Assembly (NCBI GenBank): GCA_025992855.1
Contig: DAJPGB010000001.1
Coordinates: forward strand, 496,001-560,000
Reading direction: 5' to 3'
DNA from: Coriobacteriaceae bacterium
GTDB lineage: Bacteria; Actinomycetota; Coriobacteriia; Coriobacteriales; Coriobacteriaceae
DNA: 64,000 nucleotides
Both the position numbers and the translations under genes were made by a program. The notes beneath the pieces are model-generated. The model saw only the letters and a program-made list of their open reading frames with translations, was not told where the DNA came from and did no database searches. Position 1 is the first letter of the stretch, and each line of letters opens with the position of its first letter. Positions 19,456 through 27,422 of the stretch are shown piece after piece.

Positions 19456-20139
19456 ATGTCCGATTCGAGCGACAGTTCCAAGCCGCGACCTAAGGCCGCG
19501 GCCGTTCCGCAGTACACGGTGGGCGAGGAGATCATGAACTCCGTCACCCATGGTGTCGGCTGCCTGCTGGGCATCGCAGGCCTCGTACTTTTGATCGTAT
19601 TCGCCGCCCTGCGCGGCGGCGGCCCGGCCCACATGGCCGCGGCGATCGTCTACGGCGTCAGCATCATTCTCGAATATCTGGCCTCCACGCTCTATCACGC
19701 GATTCAGCCCGCGCCCGCAAAGCGCGTATTCCGCATCATCGACCATAGCTGCATCTACCTGCTCATTGCGGGCAGCTATACGCCGTTTTGCCTCATTACG
19801 CTGGCAAACGACGGCGGTGCCGTGCTGTTCTTTGCCGTATGGGCCATCGCCATCATTGGTATCGCGCTCGAGTGCTTTTTGCGCGAGCGTCAGCCGCACT
19901 GGGTAAGCGGCCTGGTCTATCTGCTGATGGGCTGGCTCGTCGTCTTTAAGCTGCCCGCACTCGTAGCGCTGTTGAACCCCGTCGCGTTAGCGCTGCTCGC
20001 CGTCGGCGGCGTGTGCTACACCGTGGGCGTACCGTTCTACATCGCCAAAAACGTGCGTTACCTGCACAGCGTGTTTCACCTGTGGGTGCTCGCCGGTAGC
20101 ATCTTCCAGTTCATGGCGGTGATCCTCTTCGTAATCTAA
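19456..20139 (+). CDS. Hemolysin III / YqfA-like integral membrane protein
   Basis: 227 residues from the ATG at 19456, downstream of TTGGAGG; an alternative ATG at 19435 would add seven residues. Seven predicted helices belong to the HlyIII/adiponectin-receptor-like fold. Family motifs are EEIMNSVTHGVG, STLYHAI, DHSCIYLLIAGSYTPF and, near the C-terminus, SVFHLW. The histidines in the last three motifs form the metal site of the superfamily. Despite the name the cellular role is unsettled; membrane lipid homeostasis has been proposed for the family. Confidence 0.9.
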   Translation: MSDSSDSSKPRPKAAAVPQYTVGEEIMNSVTHGVGCLLGIAGLVLLIVFAALRGGGPAHMAAAIVYGVSIILEYLASTLYHAIQPAPAKRVFRIIDHSCIYLLIAGSYTPFCLITLANDGGAVLFFAVWAIAIIGIALECFLRERQPHWVSGLVYLLMGWLVVFKLPALVALLNPVALALLAVGGVCYTVGVPFYIAKNVRYLHSVFHLWVLAGSIFQFMAVILFVI

Positions 20140-20252
20140 CGACCGAGCCCGTGCCCGCGGATCCACCCAGGTGGCCGTCGGGCGCAACCGCCTTATCCGC
20201 CAACTACGTCTCCTGCCAACGTCCCGAATCTTGGAGGTTCGAGAAACTCCCG

Positions 20253-21626
20253 ATGGACATAACCATCTCCCTTATCACCACCCTCGTTTTGACCCTCATC
20301 AACGGCTACTTCTCTATGTCCGAGATGGCCCTCACCACGGCCAAGCGCGCCGTGCTGGAGCACGAGGCCGAGGAGGGCGACAAGCGCGCCGAGTGCGCCA
20401 TTAAGCTCGCCGCCGACTCCGACCAGCTGCTGGCCACCATCCAGGTCGCCATCACGCTTGTGGGCTTCGCCTCGTCTGCCGTCGCCTCGACGAGCCTGTC
20501 CGACCCGCTCGCCACGTGGCTCATGAGCTTTGGCATCGCGCCGCTTTCCGCCATCGCGCGTGGCCTGGCGCCGGTCATCATCACCGTCGCCGTCGCCTTT
20601 GTCTCCATCGTGATCGGCGAGCTCGTGCCCAAGCGTATCGGCCTCGCTAACGCCGAGGGCGTGTCCAAGCAGGTCGTGGGGCCGCTTTCCGTGTTCCAGA
20701 AGATCGCCCGCCCGCTCGTGTGGCTGACCGGCGCCTGCTCCGACGGCCTGGCCCGCATCCTGCGCATCAAGAGCGCCGACGACCGCCAGAACGTCTCGGA
20801 AGAAGAGATCAAGTACATGGTCTCGGAGCAGGACGACCTGCTCGACGAGGAAAAGCGCATGATCCACGAGATCTTTGACCTAGGTGACACCGTTGCCCGC
20901 GAGGTCATGGTGCCGCGCGTGGACACCACCATGTGCGAGGATGACGAGACGGTCGCCGACGTGTTGTCCACCATGCGCCAGACCGGCTTCAGCCGTATCC
21001 CCGTCTACCACGAGGATCCCGACAACGTGGCGGGTATCGCACATATCAAGGACCTGATCCAGCCCGCGCTCGACGGCAAGGGTGACCAGCCCATCGCCGA
21101 CTTTTTGCGCGACGCCACCTTTGTGCCCGATACCAAGGACATCCTGCCGCTGCTTTCCGAGATGCAGACCTCGCACGATCAGATCGTGGTCGTTGTGGAC
21201 GAGTACGGCGGCACGGCCGGCATCATCACCATCGAGGACATCGTCGAGGAGATTGTGGGCGAGATCGAGGACGAGTTCGACCCCGATAACAAGTACCTCA
21301 CGCGCCTCTCGCGTCGCGAGTGGCTCGTCGATGGGCGTTTTTCGTGCGATGATGCGATTGAGCTTGGATGGCCGCTCGAGGAAAGCGATGATTATGAGAC
21401 CATCGCCGGCTGGATTTTGGAGCTTTGCGACTCGGTGCCCGACATCGGAGAGGTGTTTGAGGTTGCGGGGTACAAGTTTAAGGTGCAGTCGATGCGTGGC
21501 CAGCGCATCTCGCTCATTCGCGTGATCGCTCCGGCCGAAACCGATAAGAAGGATTCCGAGTCCGCGGCGGACGAGCCGGCGGCGTCGGGTGCGGGTTCTG
21601 CAGATCCGCACGATGGCGACGAGTAG
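20253..21626 (+). CDS. CNNM/CorC (HlyC/CorC) family transporter-like protein
   Basis: 457 residues from the ATG at 20253, where the protein opens with the expected hydrophobic helix; the frame extends 34 codons upstream without homology features. A DUF21 membrane domain (about 1-190, with GELVPKRIGL) is followed by a CBS pair (about 205-330) and a CorC_HlyC C-terminal domain (about 340-425). A charged tail ends the protein. CNNM proteins are linked to Mg2+ (or Co2+) efflux and sensing. The gene is followed within 25 nt by the next frame and is probably in the same operon. Confidence 0.9.
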   Translation: MDITISLITTLVLTLINGYFSMSEMALTTAKRAVLEHEAEEGDKRAECAIKLAADSDQLLATIQVAITLVGFASSAVASTSLSDPLATWLMSFGIAPLSAIARGLAPVIITVAVAFVSIVIGELVPKRIGLANAEGVSKQVVGPLSVFQKIARPLVWLTGACSDGLARILRIKSADDRQNVSEEEIKYMVSEQDDLLDEEKRMIHEIFDLGDTVAREVMVPRVDTTMCEDDETVADVLSTMRQTGFSRIPVYHEDPDNVAGIAHIKDLIQPALDGKGDQPIADFLRDATFVPDTKDILPLLSEMQTSHDQIVVVVDEYGGTAGIITIEDIVEEIVGEIEDEFDPDNKYLTRLSRREWLVDGRFSCDDAIELGWPLEESDDYETIAGWILELCDSVPDIGEVFEVAGYKFKVQSMRGQRISLIRVIAPAETDKKDSESAADEPAASGAGSADPHDGDE

Positions 21627-21650
21627 GACAAGGACGAGTAGGGGAGAGTT

Positions 21651-22481
21651 ATGGCAGGCCTGTTCAACATCCTTAAGGTCACCGTCAGCGAGGACAAGAT
21701 CTGCGCGCATGTGCTGGTGAACCCCGGCATGCCGCTCATGACCTCGGAGGATATCGAGGCCACGGCGCGCGTGTACTATCTGGTGCCAGCGATTGCCAAG
21801 CATCTGTGCCTGGGCGATTCCGGCCGCGAGTTCCAGGATTGCATGGGCCAGACCGAGCTCTGCCACCTGCTGGAGCACGTGTCGGTCGAGCTCATGAACG
21901 AGACCGGCCTTGCCGGCAATATCTCGTGCGGCCGCACCCGCGTGAGCGAGCATGACGAGCGTGTCTTTGAGATTGAGCTTTCGTGTCCCGACGACGCGCT
22001 GGCCATCGGCGCGCTGTCGTCGGCTACCTTTATGATGGACTGGGCATATCTGCATGCCGACCAGCCTGCGCCCGACGTGGACGGTACGGTCGCGGGTCTG
22101 CGCAATCTGGTTTTGGGCATGCGTGCCGAGGCCGAGGGCAAGGATCCGCACGAGGCCGTCGCCGCCGCGAATGGCGAGGACGTGGCCGAGGATGCGGCCG
22201 AGGGCGATGCTCCTGCCGACGACGACGTCGATCCCGTTGTCGATGCGGCCGCCGAGCCGGCAACTGAGCCCCAGGGCGTCCCCAACTTTGAAGACGAGCC
22301 CCAGGTGGTGATTGATACCGAGGGCGCGGTTGTCGAGAACCACGAGGCCTCCGCGGCCGTCTTCGGCGGCGCGGCAACGGCTCCGGCTGGCTCGGCACAT
22401 GAGGCCGGCTTGCCCCTCGTGGACGGCGCCGGCGGGGATCCGGCTGCCACGGTTGCCATGCCCGCCATGCCTCAGGAGTAG
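21651..22481 (+). CDS. Protein resembling the cyanophycin synthetase N-terminal domain, acidic tail
   Basis: 276 residues. Residues 40-120 follow the pattern of the N-terminal domain of cyanophycin synthetase (CphA): a His before a Cys (H51, C53), then HLLEH (72-76), VELM, GRTR (94-97) and a V/E-rich strand. The HxxEH motif is the putative metal site of that domain in CphA (family knowledge). No ATP-grasp or Mur-ligase part is attached. Residues after about 150 are a low-complexity Asp/Glu/Ala/Pro tail. A start right after the CNNM gene suggests an operon. The domain match is from memory of CphA and should be tested by profile search. Function unknown. Confidence 0.6.
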   Translation: MAGLFNILKVTVSEDKICAHVLVNPGMPLMTSEDIEATARVYYLVPAIAKHLCLGDSGREFQDCMGQTELCHLLEHVSVELMNETGLAGNISCGRTRVSEHDERVFEIELSCPDDALAIGALSSATFMMDWAYLHADQPAPDVDGTVAGLRNLVLGMRAEAEGKDPHEAVAAANGEDVAEDAAEGDAPADDDVDPVVDAAAEPATEPQGVPNFEDEPQVVIDTEGAVVENHEASAAVFGGAATAPAGSAHEAGLPLVDGAGGDPAATVAMPAMPQE

Positions 22482-22560
22482 GTTCGCTCGCTCAACACCA
22501 TCATGTACCTGCGCCTTTGCCGTATGCAGATGAGCGGGGCGGTAAGTGTTGCGCTGCGGG

Positions 22561-22566
22561 TATAAT
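22561..22566 (+). promoter_or_regulatory. Candidate -10 box (TATAAT) before the YtxH gene
   Basis: A consensus TATAAT lies 51 nt before the start codon. No good -35 was found at 16-18 nt. Confidence 0.35.
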
Positions 22567-22617
22567 GGACAGCATTCAAACGGTGGGCGCCGACGTGCCC
22601 GCAGGAGAGGAATGATC

Positions 22618-23007
22618 ATGGGTAAGACTTTTAGCTTTGTCTCCGGTGCACTCTTTGGTGCCGCCGCCGGCGCTATCATCGGCGTTGCTCTGGCCCCGCG
22701 CTCGGGCGCCGAGACTCGCGCCATGGCTGCCGATATCGCCAACGACGCTTGGGATAACATGCGCGATACCTACGAGCACGGCGCCGAGGAGGCCCGCGCC
22801 GCGGTCAACGACTTCGGCCCGATGGTCGATGCCAAGACCGATGACCTGCGCGCCAAGGTCGACCTGGCCCGCGAGCGTATGGACCAGCTGCGCGAGCAGC
22901 TCAACGACGCCATCTCGGGCGGCAACGTGACGCCCGCCGCCGACGTCGTGGTCGAGAACGCCGCCGAGGCCGACACCGAGGCTGCGGAGCCCTCGACCGA
23001 GGCATAA
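22618..23007 (+). CDS. YtxH-domain envelope/stress protein
   Basis: 129 residues starting at MGKTF; AGGAGAGG lies 7-15 nt upstream. An N-terminal Gly/Ala-rich transmembrane helix (FVSGALFGAAAGAIIGVALAP) is followed by SGAETR, the YtxH signature, then an amphipathic helical region (about 35-100). The stop codon overlaps the next start by one base (TAATG), so the two genes are translationally coupled. YtxH proteins are small stress-associated membrane proteins of undefined role. Confidence 0.8.
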   Translation: MGKTFSFVSGALFGAAAGAIIGVALAPRSGAETRAMAADIANDAWDNMRDTYEHGAEEARAAVNDFGPMVDAKTDDLRAKVDLARERMDQLREQLNDAISGGNVTPAADVVVENAAEADTEAAEPSTEA

Positions 23008-23762
23008 TGCGCGCTGGGGATTTTGTCGGCGCCAAGATCTATCGCAAGCCCACCGAGGACAAGCGCACAAAAAAGGACGGCACGCCGCGCAGCCCTAAAA
23101 AGCTCGGAAAGATTCACTTTCCGGTCTTTACTCCGGGCGGTACGCGCGTGGTGGGCTTTATGGTTCGCCAGTCCGACATTGCGGGCATGATCGAGCGCCC
23201 CGACCGATTTGTGGCGCTCGATGCCATCGGCGTCTATGAGGGCGCCATCGCGGTGGATGACGCCAAGGACACCTACGATGCCGCTGCGGCCAAGCGCCTC
23301 GACATTAACCTTGACGATTGCATCATCTGGGTTGGTATGGACGTGCGCACGGAATCGGGCGATGTCGTGGGCTATTGTTCGGACGTGGAGTTCAAGCCGC
23401 GCTCGGGCATCGTTCAGATGTTCTATGTGACCGCCGGTGCCGCTTCGAGCGTGCTTGTCGGTGACACGCAGGTGCCGCCGACGATGCTGCGCGGCTACGA
23501 GAACGGCGCGATGATCGTTTCGGACGAGGTCAAGACACTCGGGTATTCGGGCGGCGCGGCCGCCAAGGCTGCCGAGGCCAGTGTCGTGGTGGGCGATAAG
23601 GTCAAAAAGGGCGCCAAGGTGCTCGATGACAAGGGATCGGTCGCCGTGGACAAGGGCAGTCGCGCGCTGGGCAAGCAGCTCGGCAAGACGCGCGGCATGT
23701 TCAAGGCCTTTAAGGACGAATACCAAAAGGCGAGCGGTGGCTCGTCAAAAGCTAGCAAATAG
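23007..23762 (+). CDS. PRC-barrel-like domain protein
   Basis: 251 residues. Two PRC-barrel-like segments are visible, about 5-85 (GAKIYR...KLGKIHFPVF) and about 105-165 (GMDVRTESGDVVGYCSDVEF). A Lys/Gly/Ala-rich helical C-terminus follows. PRC barrels mediate protein or RNA contacts. Coupling to YtxH suggests the pair work together at the membrane, but no specific function can be given. Confidence 0.65.
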   Translation: MRAGDFVGAKIYRKPTEDKRTKKDGTPRSPKKLGKIHFPVFTPGGTRVVGFMVRQSDIAGMIERPDRFVALDAIGVYEGAIAVDDAKDTYDAAAAKRLDINLDDCIIWVGMDVRTESGDVVGYCSDVEFKPRSGIVQMFYVTAGAASSVLVGDTQVPPTMLRGYENGAMIVSDEVKTLGYSGGAAAKAAEASVVVGDKVKKGAKVLDDKGSVAVDKGSRALGKQLGKTRGMFKAFKDEYQKASGGSSKASK

Positions 23763-23783
23763 CGACGTACCAAATGATGGGAG

Positions 23784-23816
23784 GCGAGCCGGAGACATGT
23801 TGCTCCGGCTCGCTGT
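23784..23816 (+). terminator. Hairpin terminator after the PRC-barrel gene
   Basis: An 11-bp perfect stem GCGAGCCGGAG (23784-23794) pairs with 23803-23813 around an 8-nt loop. A short T-rich tail follows. Confidence 0.55.
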
Positions 23817-23834
23817 GTTTATGGGGGAGGGCAC

Positions 23835-25241
23835 ATGCGCCAAAACGGATCCAACTTAAACGGGCGTTCGGGTGCGCGTCCGACGGCGCGCCGCGACTTG
23901 GGGCAGCTGCCCAGCGGTCAGCGCCGCCGTCGCCGTAAGCCCGGCGCGATGTACCTCAACCATAGCCGCGGGTTTAGCGATCGCAGTGCGCGCATCGGCA
24001 ACAGCCGCGCACCACGCCGTCCGTCTCGCCTACCATACGCGCTCATTGCCGTGGGCTGTGCGCTCGTGCTGTTTATCGCTGCCGTCGTGGGCTACGTCAA
24101 CCGCAGCGTGGACGTGGAGCTTAACGGCCAGAAGACCGCGGTGCGCGTCGGCTCTACGCTGCAGAATCTCATCGACGACCAGGAGTTAACTGACACCTAC
24201 GACGCAGGCGACCTGCTGGCCGTCGATGACAGCGTGCTCAAGCGCCATGGCGGCGAAAAGCTGTCGGTTAAGGTGGACGGCAAGCGCATAAAACAGGGCA
24301 AATGGGATAGCCGCGAACTTGAGGGTGGCGAGAAGGTGACGGTCAAGGATGGCCGTAACACCTACGAGAAGCATGAGGTTCAGGCTACGGTTATCGAGCC
24401 CAAGCTCAAGGTCGAGGGCACGGGCGCTATCGAGTATGTGCAGACGTGGGGCGTTCAGGGCCGCTCCGAGGTGTGGGTTGGTGAGCAGTCGGGCAAGACG
24501 CAGGACCGCGGCGAGGTTGTGCCCGCCACCGATTGCGTCGTTGCGTGCGCCAGCGTGGCGCCCAAGGGCAACAAAAAGTACGTGGCGCTGACGTTTGACG
24601 AGGGTCCGAGCGGCGCCACCAAACAGATCTTGCAGGTGCTCAAGGAAAAGGGCGTTACCGCGACGTTCTTCCTTTCGGGCGATGCGGCCGAGGCCTCGCC
24701 TGCCACGGCCAAGGCGATTGTCGATGCCGGGTGCGAGATCGGATCCAACAGCTACAGCGACGATTCGCTCAAGGGTCAGGACCGTGAGACGGTACGCGAA
24801 CAGATCACGAAAGGCACCGATGCGATTAAGTCGGCGACCGGCGTGAAGACGATGCTGCTGCGTGCTCCCTACGCTGCCTTTGACGAGCAAAACTGGATTG
24901 ATGCGATGGACCTGGTCTCCGCCGTGGTCTCGTGGAATATTGACTCGGGCGACTGGCTGCTCAACGGTGCCGACGAGCAGGTCTCAACGGTGCTCGATTC
25001 GGTGACGCCGGGCAATATCGTGCTGCTCACCGATAGAGACGAATGCGCCGAGCAGACGCTCGAGGCGCTGCCGCAGATTATCGACGGGCTTATTGCCGAC
25101 GGCTACAAAATCGTGACGTTGAGCGACCTGGTCAAGACGGACACATCGCTCAGCAAAAAGCTCACCTCGCTGACGAAGGTCACCATGCCCAAGGACGCCG
25201 TGTTCCCCCAACTTGCCGAGGACGATGACACCACAGAGTAG
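23835..25241 (+). CDS. NodB-fold (polysaccharide deacetylase-like) protein with altered metal site
   Basis: 468 residues with GGGGGAGGG just upstream. The order is a basic cytoplasmic N-terminus, a transmembrane anchor (about 68-90), a DUF348/G5-like beta segment (about 93-160), then a NodB homology domain (about 248-440). Motif 1 reads TFDEGP (253-258) instead of TFDDGP. Motif 2 reads GSNSYSDDSL (303-312), where the usual two histidines are Asn and Asp. RAPY (343-346) and DSGDW (370-374) are kept. The last motif has Thr in place of His (LLTD, 397-400). The normal Asp-His-His metal triad is therefore Glu-Asn-Asp. It is either a pseudoenzyme or has a changed activity. Confidence 0.8.
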   Translation: MRQNGSNLNGRSGARPTARRDLGQLPSGQRRRRRKPGAMYLNHSRGFSDRSARIGNSRAPRRPSRLPYALIAVGCALVLFIAAVVGYVNRSVDVELNGQKTAVRVGSTLQNLIDDQELTDTYDAGDLLAVDDSVLKRHGGEKLSVKVDGKRIKQGKWDSRELEGGEKVTVKDGRNTYEKHEVQATVIEPKLKVEGTGAIEYVQTWGVQGRSEVWVGEQSGKTQDRGEVVPATDCVVACASVAPKGNKKYVALTFDEGPSGATKQILQVLKEKGVTATFFLSGDAAEASPATAKAIVDAGCEIGSNSYSDDSLKGQDRETVREQITKGTDAIKSATGVKTMLLRAPYAAFDEQNWIDAMDLVSAVVSWNIDSGDWLLNGADEQVSTVLDSVTPGNIVLLTDRDECAEQTLEALPQIIDGLIADGYKIVTLSDLVKTDTSLSKKLTSLTKVTMPKDAVFPQLAEDDDTTE

Positions 25242-25569
25242 TCATTGGGTAGTCGTTTAAGAACGTCCCCAAGGGCTATGTCACGGATACGTCAGCGTTT
25301 GGTATGCCTGCAATGTGCAGCGCATAAATTCGATGCCGCAGGGCGATGCTGATGCTATAGTTACTGCGGTTAATGAGGGTCAAGAGAAAGGTTACAGGTG
25401 AAATCCAAACCTCGACCATACAGTCGATGACCCCATGCAGGTGCTTTTTGCGCATGCACGGGGTGTAAGCGTCGAGCGGCGTGCCGCCCGCGCATGCGTA
25501 TACATATCCAGAAGCCCCCGGACGCCGCACGCGCGGCCGCGTCCGGAGGAATAATGATGGGGAGCACCA
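25242..25569 (+). promoter_or_regulatory. Structured leader of the MgtE-like/NRAMP operon
   Basis: A decayed GGGGAC-loop unit occupies 25251-25277. A possible -10 (TATAGT) is at 25356-25361. Downstream a multi-branch fold is suggested: GGGTCA (about 25377) with TGACCC (about 25429), enclosing AGGTT/AACCT and CGAC/GTCG hairpins. Then comes a TGCA..GTGC/GCGC..TGCA hairpin near 25437-25465. Last is CCGGACGC (25518-25525) with GCGTCCGG (25539-25546), which covers part of the GGAGGA ribosome site at 25545-25550. This resembles a metal-responsive leader, but I could not match it to M-box or yybP-ykoY. Confidence 0.45.
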
Positions 25570-27414
25570 TTGAATTATCTGAGTGAGATGCTCAAGTTGC
25601 CGGTCTTGGACGTCGATGGCGAAAAGCTCGGCGTAGTGAACGATTTTGGCATTGCCACCGGCGAAGTTTTTCCGCACGTGACGTCGCTCGCGTTCCGCGG
25701 TCCCGGCAAGACACCGTTTATGATCAGCTGGCGCAAATGGGTCGACCGCATCGACGAGACGGGCGTGTACCTCAATACATCTGCGACCAATATTCGCTTT
25801 TCGTATCTGCAGCCGACCGAGCTGCTGCTTGCGCGCGACGTGCTCAACAAGCAGATCGTCGACACGCAGGGCATGAAGGTCGTGCGCGTAAACGACATCA
25901 AGTTTTCCATGTCGGGCGAAAATCAGCTGCGCCTGCTGGGTGCCGAGGTGGGCGCTCGCGGCCTGCTGCGCGCGATTAGCCCCGCGCTCGAGCATGTCGT
26001 CGAGGGCTTTATGAAGCACCTGGGCAAGCCGCTCAGCGAGGACATCATCGCCTGGTCCTACATGGACCTGCTCGACCGCTCGACCAAGAACATCCAGCTC
26101 TCGGTGTCGCACAAGACGCTTGGCGAGCTGCACCCCGCCGACATCGCCGATATTATCGAGCAACTCGACCCGCGCCTGCGCGCGCAGGTTTTTGCACAGC
26201 TCGATACCGCCCAGGCAGCCGAGGCAATCTCGGAGTTCGATGACGACGAGCTCATGACCGAGATGCTTGAGGGCCTGTCCGATACCGATGCGTCGTCGAT
26301 GCTGGCCATGATGGACCCGGACGATGCCGCCGACCTGATTGACGAGCTCAGCTACGAGAAGGCCGAGAAGCTTCTGCGCCTGATGGGCGTCAAAGAGGAG
26401 AAGGCGATCCGTAACCTGCTGGGCTACGAGGACAACACCGCCGGCCGCATCATGACCTCGGAGTTTGTCGCCCTGCCTGCTACGGCGACGGTCGGTGACG
26501 CCATCGAGGCAATCCGTAAACTCGACGAGGACTTCGAGAGCGTTTACTACGTCTATACCGAGGACCCGAGCGGCATGCTGACGGGCGTGCTTTCGCTGCG
26601 CACGCTGATCGTGGCCGACCGCGACGCCACGCTGGGCCAGCTTGCCTATCGCGACCTGGTCTATGTGTCGCCCGACGAGGACCAGGAGGACGTGACGGAC
26701 GAGATGACCAAGTACGACCTGGTCGCCATTCCCGTCTGCGACGAGAACCGTCACATCCTGGGCATCGTGACCTTCGACGACGCTATGGACGTTATCGCCG
26801 AGGAGCACCAGGAGGACCTGCAGATCGCCGGCATCGGCTCGGGCGACAGCGCATCGGACGACTCGACGAACGTGCTCAGCTGGTTTGTGCATCGTCAGTA
26901 CTGGGTTGTCGTGTGGGGCATTGCCTCGTGCATCATGGCAACGCTACTGGGGACGGCGCTTGGCTCCGCGCACCTGGTGGTGTTTCCCATGTGCGCCATG
27001 CCGCTCGTGCTGTTGGCAGCCTCGCGCATGGTGTCGTTCGTCAAGAACTACTTCCTCGAGTACGACGGCCACGACGACGAGCCCAAGCCGTACCTGGGAT
27101 TCTTCTTCCAGAGCACGGGCATGGGCCTGATCCTTTCGCTCGTGACTTACCTGTGCGCGCAACTGGTACGCACCGCCGCGTTCCCCGATGCCTCCATGTT
27201 CGAGGAGCAGCTCTTTACCGGATGCTTTAACATTGCGGCTATCATCTGCCTGGTTAGCAACATGAGTGCCGTGATTTACCTGATGGTGCTGTTCTGGCGC
27301 GACGAGCACGACCTCAATACGTCGGGTACCGCCATGAACGTCATTGCCGTCATGATTTCGTGCGTGGCGTACTGCGCCGCTGCGGTGCTGCTCACCGTGT
27401 CGGTCATGGGATAG
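25570..27414 (+). CDS. MgtE-N/CBS domain membrane protein (magnesium transporter-like)
   Basis: 614 residues from TTG 25570, preceded by GGGGAG 5 nt upstream; ATG 25588 is an alternative. A PRC-barrel-like N-terminus (about 1-90) is followed by MgtE_N helical repeats (about 165-290), a CBS pair (about 295-430) and five hydrophobic helices (about 445-614). The membrane part lacks the GGNxGxQ motif of true MgtE channels. The protein may therefore be an Mg2+ sensor or regulator of the NRAMP-related partner that begins 8 nt downstream. Actinobacterial PRC-MgtE_N-CBS proteins beside NRAMP genes are known to me, but usually without this membrane domain. Confidence 0.75.
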   Translation: MNYLSEMLKLPVLDVDGEKLGVVNDFGIATGEVFPHVTSLAFRGPGKTPFMISWRKWVDRIDETGVYLNTSATNIRFSYLQPTELLLARDVLNKQIVDTQGMKVVRVNDIKFSMSGENQLRLLGAEVGARGLLRAISPALEHVVEGFMKHLGKPLSEDIIAWSYMDLLDRSTKNIQLSVSHKTLGELHPADIADIIEQLDPRLRAQVFAQLDTAQAAEAISEFDDDELMTEMLEGLSDTDASSMLAMMDPDDAADLIDELSYEKAEKLLRLMGVKEEKAIRNLLGYEDNTAGRIMTSEFVALPATATVGDAIEAIRKLDEDFESVYYVYTEDPSGMLTGVLSLRTLIVADRDATLGQLAYRDLVYVSPDEDQEDVTDEMTKYDLVAIPVCDENRHILGIVTFDDAMDVIAEEHQEDLQIAGIGSGDSASDDSTNVLSWFVHRQYWVVVWGIASCIMATLLGTALGSAHLVVFPMCAMPLVLLAASRMVSFVKNYFLEYDGHDDEPKPYLGFFFQSTGMGLILSLVTYLCAQLVRTAAFPDASMFEEQLFTGCFNIAAIICLVSNMSAVIYLMVLFWRDEHDLNTSGTAMNVIAVMISCVAYCAAAVLLTVSVMG

Positions 27415-27422
27415 GTGGTCGC

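Noticed and set aside
20880..22760. 626-codon antisense open frame
   Set aside because: Opposite the CNNM gene and its neighbour; typical GC-skew shadow.
25368..25550. Known M-box or yybP-ykoY riboswitch before the MgtE-like gene
   Set aside because: The expected conserved segments of either class could not be found; retained only as an unclassified leader.
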